From NCBI RefSeq assembly GCF_013387465.1, contig NZ_VYGV01000028.1, positions 273,501-337,500 on the forward strand: a DNA stretch of 64,000 bases, read 5' to 3'. Both the position numbers and the translations under genes were made by a program. A model generated the notes under the pieces. That model saw only the letters and a program-made list of their open reading frames with translations, did no database searches and was not told the origin of the DNA. Shown one piece after another: positions 44,331 through 52,994 of this stretch; within the stretch, counting starts at the first letter, position 1, and every line of letters starts with the position of its first letter. The DNA comes from Hydrogenophaga aromaticivorans (GTDB lineage Bacteria; Pseudomonadota; Gammaproteobacteria; Burkholderiales; Burkholderiaceae_C).

Positions 44331-45023
44331 TCAGTCTTTCAATGCCGCGCGCACATCGGGCTCGGCCAGCACATCGTCGAGCGTCTTTTTCAGGCGCTCG
44401 AACATCAGGCCGAAGTCCGACTCGGTGAAGGTGAGGGCCGGGGCGAAGCCCAGGATGTTGTCGCCGAACGCGCGGAAGACGATGCCGTTCTGGTAGGCGG
44501 TGGCCGCCATGCGGTTGGGCAGGTCCAGTGCGGTGTCAAAGCCGGCCTTGGTGGACTTGTTGCTCACCAGTTCCAGCGCGCCGAGCAGGCCACGGTGGCG
44601 CGAGTCGCCCACCAGCGGGTGGGCCAGCAAGCCGTCCAGGCCCTGGCCGAAGGTACGGGCCACGCGCTGGCCATTGGCCAGCACGCCACCTTCCTCGTAC
44701 AGGCGCAGCACCTCCAGCGCCACGGCGGCGCTCACCGGGTGGGCTGAATAGGTGGCGCCGTGACCAATGGGGGCTCCCTTGGGTGCACCGTCGGCAATGG
44801 CTGCGTAGACCTTGTCGGACATGAGCGTGGCGCCCATGGGAACGTAGCCGGAGGTCAGGCCCTTGGCCACGGTCATCAGGTCGGGCTCGACACCTTCCGC
44901 ATCGCACGCAAACATGGGACCGGTGCGGCCGAAGCCGGTGATGACCTCGTCCACCACGAACAGGATGTCGAGCGCGCGGGCGGCTTCGCGCATGGCCTTG
45001 AGCCAGCCTTTGGGCGGCACGAT
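44331..45023 (-). pseudogene. Class III (omega-) aminotransferase, N-terminal half deleted
   Basis: Only the C-terminal 230 residues of a PLP aminotransferase of normally about 440-460 residues remain. They run from IVPPKGWLKAMREAARALD through the cofactor Asp region (LFVVDEVITGFGRTG) and the PLP lysine (TVAKGLTSGYVPMGA) to a normal end at 44331. Similarity stops at about 45023, exactly where similarity to an enoyl-CoA hydratase begins on the other strand. There is no start codon or promoter for the remaining part, so it should be non-functional. The open frame continues upstream only as antisense of the hydratase. Confidence 0.88.
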
Positions 45024-45720
45024 GAAGGCCGACCTTGCCCGCGCCTTCTTCGAACTGGCCCGCACCGACGACCAGGTGCGAGCGGTGCTCGTCACCGGCA
45101 GCGGTGACCGGGCGTTTTGCGCCGGTGCCGACATCAAGGAACGCGCGGGTGAAGTGGTGTGCGGCAGCGAGTACTTCGTTCGCCAGAAGGCCACCCACGA
45201 CCTGTTTCGCAACATCGAAGAGTTCGAGAAACCCGTGGTCGCCGCCATCAACGGCGTGGCCCTGGGCGGCGGGCTGGAGATCGCCCTGTGTTGCGACATC
45301 CGGCTGGCCGCGTCCACCGCGCGTTTTGGCCTGCCCGAAATCAAGCTGGGGGTGATCCCGGCCGCAGGCGGCACGCAGCGCTTGCCGCGTGTGATCGGCG
45401 AAGCCCGGGCCAAGGAACTGATCCACATGGCCGACCTCATCGACGCCACCACCGCATTGGGCATGGGACTGGTCAGCCGCGTCATGCCCGCTGAAGAGCT
45501 CTTCCCCACCGCGATGGAATGGGCGAGGCGCCTCGCCCAACACCCGCCCCTGGCGGTGCGCTTTGCCAAACGCGCCATCAACCGCGGCATGCAGACCGAC
45601 CTGGATTCCGGGCTCGAATACGAGCGCTATGCGGCCTCCATGCTGGTCGACAGCGAAGACCGCGTCGAAGGCATGCGCGCCTTTGTCGAAAAGCGCGCAC
45701 CGCGTTTCGTCGGGCGCTGA
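45022..45720 (+). pseudogene. Enoyl-CoA hydratase/isomerase family, N-terminus deleted
   Basis: The 232 residues from ATG 45022 (MKADLARAFFELARTDDQ) include the oxyanion-hole motifs FCAGADIKER and NGVALGGGLEIALCCDIRLA, the catalytic Glu region (GVIPAAGGTQRLPR) and a normal C-terminus. About 25-30 N-terminal residues with the first beta strands of the crotonase fold are missing. Similarity starts at the same base where the divergent aminotransferase fragment ends. The internal ATG lacks a ribosome site. It may still be translated but probably does not fold normally. Confidence 0.75.
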
Positions 45721-45760
45721 ATCAAAAACCAACTTTCAACAACATCATCAAAGGAATCGT

Positions 45761-46252
45761 ATGCAATTGGGATTGAACGGACAGGTCGCACTCGTCACAG
45801 GCGGCGGTCAAGGCGTCGGGCGCCAAATCTGCCTGGAACTGGCCGCTGAAGGCGCACGGGTCGTCGTCAACGACCTGTTTGAGGAACGTGCCCAAGCGGT
45901 GGCCGACGAGATCACCGCCGCTGGCGGCCAGGAAAACATCCGCGAGTTCTTCGTGTCGTTCCCCGTCCAGGCCGCAAGGCAGTTTTTGCACAGCCACGCC
46001 ATTCAGGTCGATGGCGACCGCGGCACGGGGACCAGCTACCTGGATGGCCGCCCGGTACGCGACGGAAAAAGTTACTACGTGGTTGGTCGATTTGACGACG
46101 AATACATCCGCATCGATGGGCGATGGGTGTTCCAGCGGGTGGTGCTCACCGTGCACTACATGGTTGAAGCGAGCGATCGGTGGGACCGCCTCATTCCATT
46201 GAAAAAACCTTCGCCGGAGCTTCAACGAAACGGTCTTCCATGTTCGACCTGA
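45761..46252 (+). pseudogene. Chimeric ORF: SDR N-terminus joined to a SnoaL-like C-terminus
   Basis: Residues 1 to about 57 are the start of a short-chain dehydrogenase (VALVTGGGQGVGRQICLELA, cofactor loop TGGGxGxG). From about residue 58 the sequence becomes the end of a SnoaL/NTF2-like protein (GTSYLDGRPVRDGKSYYVVG, then RIDGRWVFQRVVLTVHYMVE). The frame stays open for 163 residues, so a fused protein could be made. Both halves are incomplete: the SDR lacks its Tyr-Lys active site and the SnoaL part lacks its N-terminal half. It most likely arose by deletion. AAAGGA lies eight bases before the ATG. Confidence 0.72.
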
Positions 46253-46419
46253 CCGGCCAGACCATGTTTGTGACCGGAGCGACCAGCGGCATCGGCCGGC
46301 CCATCACCGAGGCATTTCGGGTAGCTGGCGCGGCGGTGGTGGTGGCCGACATGAACGGCGAGCGCCTTGCCGAACAGGCGGGTTGCCTGAAGGACCTGTG
46401 TCCGAAGGTCAGCGTGTAG
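46240..46419 (+). pseudogene. Truncated short-chain dehydrogenase, N-terminal 59 residues
   Basis: MFDLTGQTMFVTGATSGIGR is a classical SDR start with the TGATSGIG cofactor loop, followed by VAGAAVVVADMNGERLAEQA. After about 50 residues the similarity is lost and a stop follows at 46417. Catalytic Ser, Tyr and Lys are absent. It overlaps the chimeric ORF by 13 bp. A second SDR stub beside the first suggests a decayed SDR/acyl-CoA catabolic cluster. The following 46420-46603 holds no gene I can name. Confidence 0.75.
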
Positions 46420-46603
46420 CCGACTTCAGGGAGCTGATGATGGGCGAGGGGCGGCGCAACCGCCTGCGCCACGGCGCCTTGCCGGGGGCGTTGCTGCATA
46501 ACCCCACAAGTCTGCCGCTTCGTCGAGGTCGTCGTCGACGAGTCCAGGACCGACCACCTGCGGGGGCTGCTGTACAGGGATGCCATCGATTGTCTTGAGC
46601 ACG

Positions 46604-47521
46604 TCACCGACCTCTTCTATCTTTGGATTTCACCTGCAGTTCTGAGCACAAGTCATAAAGCTGCTGAGCGGCGGGGGACAGCACCGTCGATCGGCGCCTG
46701 ATCAACCCCATCTTGCGTTTGACAACAGGGTCTACCAACGGAACGCTCATCAGCAGCGGGTGGTCTGATCCGGGCATCGCCATGGAGGGCACCACCGCCA
46801 CGCCCAGGCCCGCTTCGACCAGGCCGATCATGGTCGTGCCATGCTGGGTCTCGTACATGCTCTGGGGTTGACCCGGCAGGCCGGCCAGAGCCTGGTCGAT
46901 CAGCAGCCGGTTGCCCGAGGACTTGCCGGCCGAGATGTAGTCGTATTGCGCCAGTTCGGTCCAGCGCACCTGCTTCTTTTTCGCCAGGGGATGATCGCGC
47001 CGACAGGCTGCAACGAACTGCTCTTCCAGCAACGGCTCGAACTCCACATCGGCTTCCTGTGAGCCGATGAAGTTCAGGCCGAAGTCCACCTCGCCACGCG
47101 CTACGGCCAGCAGCACGTCGTTCGCGCTGCCATCGATGATCTTCACCCGTATCTTGGGATAGCGCTCGTGGTAGACCGCAATCACGTGCGACAGAAAGTA
47201 GTTGACGGCCGAGGGCACCGACGCGATCGTGACCTCTCCCATTCGGGTGGCCGCCACGCCGCGAATGCCCAGCAAGGTGGTGTCCAGCGCGTCCAGGATG
47301 TGCCGCAACTGGCGATCAAAGTCCCGGCCTACCGCAGTCAGGCTGACGCGTCGCGTGGTGCGCTCCAAAAGGCGCGTACCCAGAGCGCTTTCCAGCTTGT
47401 CGATGCGCCGGCTGAACGCCGGCTGCGAGATGTGGACCGACTCCGCCGCCTTGCGAAAACTGCCCAGCTCAGCCACGGCCCGAAAGGCCAGCAGGTCGTT
47501 GAGATCGAAGTTGATGGCCAT
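46604..47521 (-). CDS. LysR-family regulator, candidate regulator of the itaconate-type cluster
   Basis: The 305-residue protein starts MAINFDLNDLLAFRAVAELG with the winged helix SFRKAAESVHISQPAFSRRI. The effector domain is complete. It is divergent from the Bug-hydratase-CoA transferase-lyase operon. A perfect 9-bp inverted repeat lies 23 bp from its own start codon, fitting a LysR operator. A LysR-type regulator also stands beside the itaconate genes of Pseudomonas aeruginosa, but orthology is not shown. GTG/ATG extensions upstream of 47521 are rejected because they would cover the operator. Confidence 0.88.
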   Translation of the reverse strand: MAINFDLNDLLAFRAVAELGSFRKAAESVHISQPAFSRRIDKLESALGTRLLERTTRRVSLTAVGRDFDRQLRHILDALDTTLLGIRGVAATRMGEVTIASVPSAVNYFLSHVIAVYHERYPKIRVKIIDGSANDVLLAVARGEVDFGLNFIGSQEADVEFEPLLEEQFVAACRRDHPLAKKKQVRWTELAQYDYISAGKSSGNRLLIDQALAGLPGQPQSMYETQHGTTMIGLVEAGLGVAVVPSMAMPGSDHPLLMSVPLVDPVVKRKMGLIRRRSTVLSPAAQQLYDLCSELQVKSKDRRGR

Positions 47522-47543
47522 GAAAATCCCCGGATCTGATTGA

Positions 47544-47584
47544 TGTGAATTGTGGATCAATCCATATCAAATATGCAATTCACA
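47544..47584. promoter_or_regulatory. Candidate LysR operator, 9-bp perfect inverted repeat
   Basis: TGTGAATTG (47544-47552) and CAATTCACA (47576-47584) are exact inverse complements separated by 23 AT-rich bases, which themselves hold the sub-palindromes GATCAATCC and ATATCAAATAT. The element lies between the divergent LysR and Bug genes, where a LysR protein would control both. Confidence 0.6.
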
Positions 47585-47685
47585 GCAGCATCGACTCGGA
47601 ACATCATTCGCTTGCGGTTGTGGATGGGACCCCTCAAGGCCTTTCGCACCGGTTCACCGACACCGACCCGAACAGGAGACAAGAC

Positions 47686-48645
47686 ATGAACAAGCTGCTC
47701 GCCACCATGATCGTGGGCACGGCCATCACCCTCACGCCACTGGCCATGGCATTCCCCACCAAGACCATCACCATCGTGGTTCCGACGGCGGCCGGTGGCG
47801 GCAACGACCTGATGGCTCGCACCATTGCCCAGAAGCTGGGCCCCATGCTCGGACAGAGCATCGTGGTGGAGAACCGCGCTGGCGCCAACGGCTCGATTGC
47901 CAGTGAGTTTGTGGCGCGCGCTGCGCCCGATGGTCACACCCTCATGCTGGGCTACATCGCGACCCACGCCATGAACCCGGCCTTGCAGAAGCTGCGCTAC
48001 GACCCTGTCACCGATTTCGAGCCGGTGGGCCTGGTGGGCTACTCGGCCACGCTGATGGTGGCAAATGCCAATACGCCCGTGAAGGACGTCAAGGACCTGG
48101 TTTCCCAGCTCAAGGCGAAACCCGACAAATACACCTATGCCACAGCGGGCAATGGCACCGCGCCTCACTTCGCCGGCGAACTGTTCAAGCTGAATGCGGG
48201 CGTCGTGATGCTGGGCGTGCCGTACAAGGGCGCAGCCCCGGCTGTGAACGACACCATCGGCGGTCAGACCCAGTTCATGTTTCCCAGTCTGTTCACGGCG
48301 CTGCCGCACGTGAAAGGCGGCACGCTCAAGGCGCTGGCCGTGGCCGGACCGAAGCGCTCGCCCTTGCTTCCCGATGTGCCGACCCTGAAGGAGGCCGGTG
48401 TGGATGGCGTGGAGGTGCAGCAGTGGTACGCCTTGTTTGCGCCCGGCAAGACGCCCAAGGCGGTGGTGGACCGGCTCAACAAGGCACTGAACGACGTGTT
48501 GAGGGACAAGGACGTCATCAAGCGAATGGAAGATCACGGCGCCGATGTCGAGACCAGCACGCCCGAGCAGCTCGGTGCCATGGTCAAGAGCGAGCTGGTC
48601 AAGTGGAAAGACGTGGTGACGAAAGCCAAGCTCACCGCGGAATGA
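47686..48645 (+). CDS. Bug-family (TctC) periplasmic tricarboxylate-binding protein, orphan
   Basis: A 319-residue receptor of the tripartite tricarboxylate transporter type. Signal peptide (IVGTAITLTPLAMA) is followed by the mature start FPTKTITIVVPTAAGGGNDL and the family motifs VVENRAGANGSIASEFVARA and PDVPTLKEAGVDGVE. No TctA/TctB genes are present, which is usual for the many orphan Bug genes of Burkholderiales. First gene of the operon; ACAGGAGACA precedes the ATG. A close paralogue is fused to the PrpF-type isomerase at 54009-56039. Confidence 0.92.
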   Translation: MNKLLATMIVGTAITLTPLAMAFPTKTITIVVPTAAGGGNDLMARTIAQKLGPMLGQSIVVENRAGANGSIASEFVARAAPDGHTLMLGYIATHAMNPALQKLRYDPVTDFEPVGLVGYSATLMVANANTPVKDVKDLVSQLKAKPDKYTYATAGNGTAPHFAGELFKLNAGVVMLGVPYKGAAPAVNDTIGGQTQFMFPSLFTALPHVKGGTLKALAVAGPKRSPLLPDVPTLKEAGVDGVEVQQWYALFAPGKTPKAVVDRLNKALNDVLRDKDVIKRMEDHGADVETSTPEQLGAMVKSELVKWKDVVTKAKLTAE

Positions 48646-48678
48646 TCATTCAGAGCCAGTTCAGAAGAGTCAAGAACC

Positions 48679-49527
48679 ATGGAAAACATCTCGGACTGGA
48701 TCGGTCGCCAGGAATCGGTGCACGACACCATCGGTGCCACGCCCGTGAAGGCGCTGAACGCCACCCTCGACCACCCCGCCATGGCGGTGGTGCCCGGGAC
48801 ACCGCTGCCCCCGCTGTGGCACTGGCTGTATTTTCTGCCGCTGCACCGGCAGAGTGAGATTGGCGCTGATGGGCATGCGAAACGGGGCGGCTTTCTACCG
48901 CCGGTCCCGTTGCCCAGGCGCATGTGGGCGGGCAGTCAGTTTGAGTTCCGTTCGCCAGTGCTGGTGGGCGACGAAGTGGAGCGCACCTCGACCATCGCCA
49001 ACGTCACCGAGAAGGCCGGGCGGACGGGCAAGCTGGTGTTTGTGAAGGTGCGCCACGAACTGCGATGCAACGGAGCGCCTGATCCTGCCATCGTCGAGTA
49101 CCACGACATCGTCTACCGGGAAGCCAAACAGGCGACCGATGTGGAACCTCCGCCGGTGGTCGCACCCACTGGGGCCCCCTGGCAGCTGGAGATCGTGCCG
49201 GACGACGTGCTGCTGTTCCGCTACAGCGCGCTCACCTTCAACGGCCACCGCATCCACTACGACCGCCAATACGTGACCCAGGTCGAAGGCTACCCGGGCC
49301 TGATCGTTCACGGCCCTTTGATTGCCACGTTGCTGATGGACCAGATCCGCCGCCACCTGCCGGGTGCCGACGTGGCGAGCTTCAGCTTCAAGGCGGTGCG
49401 GCCCACGTTCGACCTGCACCCGTTCCGTGTCAATGGTGCGCCGCAGGCCGATGGCAAGACGGTGAAGCTCTGGGCGCAGGACCACGAGGGCTGGCTGACC
49501 ATGGACGCCGTGGCCACGCTGCGCTGA
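48679..49527 (+). CDS. ich: MaoC-type (FAS1-like) acyl-CoA hydratase, candidate itaconyl-CoA hydratase
   Basis: A 282-residue double hot-dog protein. The first half resembles the FAS1-like dehydratase domain (MWAGSQFEFRSPVLVGDEVE, then LVFVKVRHEL), and the second carries the hydratase motif YSALTFNGHRIHYDRQYVTQ with the catalytic His region and the substrate-side GLIVHGPL. This double-domain type includes mesaconyl-CoA hydratase and the P. aeruginosa itaconyl-CoA hydratase Ich. The two genes downstream encode a family III CoA-transferase and a CitE-type lyase, the same trio as the P. aeruginosa itaconate route, which supports hydration of itaconyl-CoA to (S)-citramalyl-CoA. Mesaconyl-CoA is the main alternative. 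Confidence 0.8.
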   Translation: MENISDWIGRQESVHDTIGATPVKALNATLDHPAMAVVPGTPLPPLWHWLYFLPLHRQSEIGADGHAKRGGFLPPVPLPRRMWAGSQFEFRSPVLVGDEVERTSTIANVTEKAGRTGKLVFVKVRHELRCNGAPDPAIVEYHDIVYREAKQATDVEPPPVVAPTGAPWQLEIVPDDVLLFRYSALTFNGHRIHYDRQYVTQVEGYPGLIVHGPLIATLLMDQIRRHLPGADVASFSFKAVRPTFDLHPFRVNGAPQADGKTVKLWAQDHEGWLTMDAVATLR

Positions 49528-49537
49528 AGGACGCACC

Positions 49538-50719
49538 ATGCAACCGCTTCAAGGCATCACTGTCGTCACGCTCGAACACGCCATCGCGGCGCCGTTCGCC
49601 ACCCGCCAGCTCGCCGACCTGGGTGCGCGCGTCATCAAGATCGAACGCCCCGGCATGGGCGATTTCGCCCGCGGCTACGACACCCGCGTGCGGGGCATCG
49701 CCTCGCACTTCGTCTGGACCAACCGCAGCAAGGAAAGCCTGACGCTGGACGTCAAACACCCCGAGGCGCAGGCGATTCTCAAGCGGATCATTGAAGAAGA
49801 GGCCGACGTGGTGGTGCAGAACCTCGCACCGGGTGCTGCCGCTCGTCTGGGCCTTTCTTACGAGGTCCTGAAGGTTGCCAGGCCGGGCATCATCGTCTGC
49901 GATATTTCGGGCTATGGCGACAGCGGCCCCTACCGCGACAAGAAGGCCTACGACCTGCTGATCCAGAGCGAGGCCGGTTTCGTCTCGGTCACCGGGACCG
50001 AAGACACGCCGTCCAAGGCCGGCCCTTCCATCGCCGACATCGCCGCCGGCATGTATGCGTACACCAACATCCTGGCCGCGCTGCTGCACCGCCAGCAGAC
50101 CGGTGAGGGCCAGCACATCGACATCTCCATGCTGGAGGCCCTGACCGAATGGATGGGCTACCCGCTGTATTACAGTTTCGAAGGCGCAGCGCCCCCGAAG
50201 CGCACCGGCGCCAGCCACGCCACCATCTATCCGTACGGCCCGTTCCCCGCCGGGGACGGCAAGACCGTGATGCTGGGCTTGCAGAACGAGCGCGAGTGGA
50301 AAGCCTTCTGCGAGCAGGTGCTGCTGCAGCCCGCGCTGGCCGCTGACGAGCGCTTCGCGAGCAACCCGTTGCGCGTGGCCGCACGTGCAACGCTTTACGA
50401 CATCATCGTGACCGCCTTCGCCGGGCTAAGCGCCGCCGAGGTGGTGCAGCGTCTGGAAACGGCACAGATCGCCAACGCCCAGGTGAACACCATGGCCGAG
50501 GTCTGGGCGCACCCGCAGTTGCAGGAGCGCCAGCGCTGGACCCAGGTGGACACCTCGGTCGGGGCGGTTCCCGCCCTGTTGCCGCCGGGTTCCTGGAGCC
50601 AGGGTGCACCGCGCATGGACGCCGTGCCCTCACTGGGCCAGCACACCGACAGCATCCTGAGCGGACTCGGCTACAGCGCCACGCAGCTTCAGGCCTTGCG
50701 CGAAGAGGGGGCGGTGTGA
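49538..50719 (+). CDS. ict: Family III (CaiB/BaiF) CoA-transferase, candidate itaconate CoA-transferase
   Basis: Moves CoA between acyl groups, probably from succinyl-CoA to a dicarboxylate. The 393-residue protein has the family opening LQGITVVTLEHAIAAPFATR, the catalytic Asp segment DKKAYDLLIQSEAGFVSVTG and the C-terminal GASHATIYPYGPF loop. In the itaconate pathway of P. aeruginosa the CoA-transferase is of this family. It lies 10 bp after the hydratase gene, and its stop overlaps the lyase start, so the three are coupled. Mesaconate, citramalate and oxalate are other substrates in the family. Confidence 0.85.
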   Translation: MQPLQGITVVTLEHAIAAPFATRQLADLGARVIKIERPGMGDFARGYDTRVRGIASHFVWTNRSKESLTLDVKHPEAQAILKRIIEEEADVVVQNLAPGAAARLGLSYEVLKVARPGIIVCDISGYGDSGPYRDKKAYDLLIQSEAGFVSVTGTEDTPSKAGPSIADIAAGMYAYTNILAALLHRQQTGEGQHIDISMLEALTEWMGYPLYYSFEGAAPPKRTGASHATIYPYGPFPAGDGKTVMLGLQNEREWKAFCEQVLLQPALAADERFASNPLRVAARATLYDIIVTAFAGLSAAEVVQRLETAQIANAQVNTMAEVWAHPQLQERQRWTQVDTSVGAVPALLPPGSWSQGAPRMDAVPSLGQHTDSILSGLGYSATQLQALREEGAV

Positions 50720-51537
50720 TGCCGACCACCTACCTGTTTGTGCCGGGCAGCCGTCCCGAGCGTTTTGCGAAGGCGCTGGCCAGTGGCGCGGATCGGGTCA
50801 TTCTGGATCTGGAGGACGCGGTGTCACCCGCCGACAAGCCGCAGGCCCGCGAGGCCATCGGCGCCTGGATCGCCACGCTGGACAGCACAGCGCGCGCTGC
50901 GATTCTCGTGCGACTCAACGACGCCCTGAGTCCCTGGCACGCCGAGGACCTGGTCTGGCTGTCGGCGCAACCTGTTGGCGAGGTGATGTTGTCCAAGTGC
51001 GAGTCGGCGGATCAGATCGCCGCCGTTCATGCACGGATGGCGCCCGGCGCCCGGGTGTTGCCCTTGATCGAGACCGTGCGCGGCGTGATGGGCCTGAACG
51101 ACATCGCCCGCGCGCCACAGGTCTCGCGCCTGGCCTTCGGCTCCATCGACTACCTGCTGGACCTTGACCTGCCCGGTCCCGGTTTCGCGCTCGATGCGGC
51201 CGCCACGGCCATTGCCATGGCTTCGCGAGCCGCAGAGCTGCCGCCGCCGGTGGCTGGCGTCACACCCGAGCTTGAGGCCGGGCGCGTGACTGGCGACCTG
51301 CTGCACGCGCGCGGCCTTGGCTTCGGCGCCAAGCTGTGCATCCACCCCACCCAGGTGGGCGTGGTGCGCGAGGCCATGAGGCCCGATGAGCAGACGCTGG
51401 CTTGGGCATCGCGCGTGAACAGTGCCTGGCAGGCCGCGAGCAGCCAGGGCGCCATCCAGGTCGACGGCCGCATGGTCGACAAGCCCGTGGCGCTGCGCGC
51501 CCAACGCATTCTGGCCCTGGCGGGCCTTCCTATCTGA
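50719..51537 (+). CDS. ccl: HpcH/HpaI-family CoA lyase (CitE-like), candidate (S)-citramalyl-CoA lyase
   Basis: Retro-Claisen lyase that would split citramalyl-CoA to pyruvate and acetyl-CoA. The 272-residue barrel protein has the Mg/CoA residues in RVILDLEDAVSPADKPQARE, the glutamate of VLPLIETVRGVMGLNDI, the Asp-rich LAFGSIDYLLDLDL and the C-terminal AKLCIHPTQVGVVREAM, all normal for CitE-like malyl/citramalyl-CoA lyases. ATG 50719 overlaps the CoA-transferase stop by one base; a GTG three bases earlier is also possible. Malyl-CoA activity cannot be excluded. Confidence 0.85.
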   Translation: MPTTYLFVPGSRPERFAKALASGADRVILDLEDAVSPADKPQAREAIGAWIATLDSTARAAILVRLNDALSPWHAEDLVWLSAQPVGEVMLSKCESADQIAAVHARMAPGARVLPLIETVRGVMGLNDIARAPQVSRLAFGSIDYLLDLDLPGPGFALDAAATAIAMASRAAELPPPVAGVTPELEAGRVTGDLLHARGLGFGAKLCIHPTQVGVVREAMRPDEQTLAWASRVNSAWQAASSQGAIQVDGRMVDKPVALRAQRILALAGLPI

Positions 51538-51563
51538 ACCCCAGCTTTCTTTTGAGGAACACC

Positions 51564-52919
51564 ATGGCTGCCACCATCATCGATTCCCGCATCTTCGGCG
51601 ACATCTTCAGCGACAGCCGCATGCGCCATGTCTGGTCGGACGAGAACCGCACCGCCAAGTACCTGGACATCGAGCGCGCCCTGGCCAAGGTCCAGGGGCA
51701 GCTCGGCATCATCCCGCAGGAAGCCGCTGACGAAATCGTCCAGCACTGTGAGCTGTCCATGATCGACTGGGACCAGCTCAAGGCCAAGACCGAGCAGATC
51801 GGCTACCCCATCATCGCGGTGGTCAACCAGATCAACGCCAACTGCCGCGATCGCCTGGGCGAGTACTGCCACTGGGGCGCGACCACACAGGACATCACCG
51901 ACACCGCTGCGGTGCTGCAGATGCGTGAGGGCCTCGCGCTGGTCGAGCAGGACCTCAAGGACATCTCGGATGCGCTGGCCGTGCTGGCACAGAAGTACCG
52001 CGACACCCCCGTCATCGGACGCTCCAACCTGCAGCAGGCCACACCGATCACCTTCGGCTACAAGATGGCCAGCATCCTGGCCGGCATGGATCGCCATCGC
52101 GAGCGCCTGCAACAGCTCAAGCCCCGTGTGCTCATGGGCGAGTTTGGTGGCGCCTCGGGCACGTTGTCGTCGCTGGAGAACGGCGCCATGGAAACCCAGG
52201 CCGCGTTGATGGAGGAGCTGGGTCTGGCCCAGCCGCTGATTTCCTGGCACACGGTGCGCGACACCATCGCCGAAGTCGGTGCTTTTCTCGGTCTGGTGGG
52301 CGGTTCGCTGGGCAAGATCGCCATGGACGTGAAGCTGATGATGCAGACCGAGGTGGGGGAGGTGTTCGAGCCTTATGCCCCCGGTCGCGGCTCGTCGAGC
52401 ACCATGCCGCAGAAGCGCAACCCGATCTCCTGCCTCTACATCCACGCCAACATCTCTGTCGCCCGCCAGCACGCCGCCGCCCTGATGGACGCCATGGTGG
52501 CCGACCACGAACGTTCCACAGGCCCCTGGGAAATCGAATGGGTGTCGCTGCCCGAGATCTTCTGTCTCATGTCGGGTGCACTGAAACAGACCAAGTTCGT
52601 GTTGCAGGGCCTGGAGGTGGACGCCACCCGCATGCGGGCCAACATGGACATCACCAACGGTCTGGTCATGTCCGAGGCCGTCATGATGGGCTTGGGCCCG
52701 TACCTGGGCCGCGAGTACGCCCACGACCTCGTGTACGACCTGTGCCGCCAGGCGCTGGCCGAGAACCGTCCGTTGATCGACATCCTGGTAGCGCACCCGG
52801 AGATCAAGCAGCACCTGACCCGCCCCCAGCTCGAATCCTTGTGTGACCCGGTGAACCACCTGGGCCAGGCCGGTGTGATGGTGGACCGGGTGCTGGCAGC
52901 GCATGCAGCCCTTGTCTGA
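51564..52919 (+). CDS. Fumarase/aspartase-superfamily lyase, PcaB-like (possible trans-aconitate decarboxylase or other C-N/C-O/C-C lyase)
   Basis: A 451-residue member of the superfamily of adenylosuccinate lyase and 3-carboxy-cis,cis-muconate cycloisomerase. The signature loop reads GRGSSSTMPQKRNPISCLYI with the catalytic Ser, and CHWGATTQDITDTA supplies the conserved Thr-Gln-Asp segment. It is not purB by context, and no protocatechuate genes are present. In Ustilago the trans-aconitate decarboxylase Tad1 belongs to this superfamily and works with a PrpF-family aconitate isomerase. A PrpF-type gene lies downstream here, so formation of itaconate from trans-aconitate is plausible. TTTGAGGAA precedes the ATG. 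Confidence 0.82.
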   Translation: MAATIIDSRIFGDIFSDSRMRHVWSDENRTAKYLDIERALAKVQGQLGIIPQEAADEIVQHCELSMIDWDQLKAKTEQIGYPIIAVVNQINANCRDRLGEYCHWGATTQDITDTAAVLQMREGLALVEQDLKDISDALAVLAQKYRDTPVIGRSNLQQATPITFGYKMASILAGMDRHRERLQQLKPRVLMGEFGGASGTLSSLENGAMETQAALMEELGLAQPLISWHTVRDTIAEVGAFLGLVGGSLGKIAMDVKLMMQTEVGEVFEPYAPGRGSSSTMPQKRNPISCLYIHANISVARQHAAALMDAMVADHERSTGPWEIEWVSLPEIFCLMSGALKQTKFVLQGLEVDATRMRANMDITNGLVMSEAVMMGLGPYLGREYAHDLVYDLCRQALAENRPLIDILVAHPEIKQHLTRPQLESLCDPVNHLGQAGVMVDRVLAAHAALV

Positions 52920-52994
52920 AGGTCCGCCAGGACGGCGTCCTTTCCGTATTTTTTTACGTTCCCTCAACCTGTATCTCACTGGAGACAAACCAAG

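Noticed and set aside
45024..45590. Aminotransferase open frame extended to 45590
   Set aside because: Sequence upstream of 45023 on this strand is antisense of the hydratase and lacks aminotransferase similarity.
46420..46603. Short plus-strand frame with VVVDESRTDHLRGLLYRDAI
   Set aside because: It looks somewhat coding, but it lacks a start, matches no family I can name and is probably another decayed fragment.
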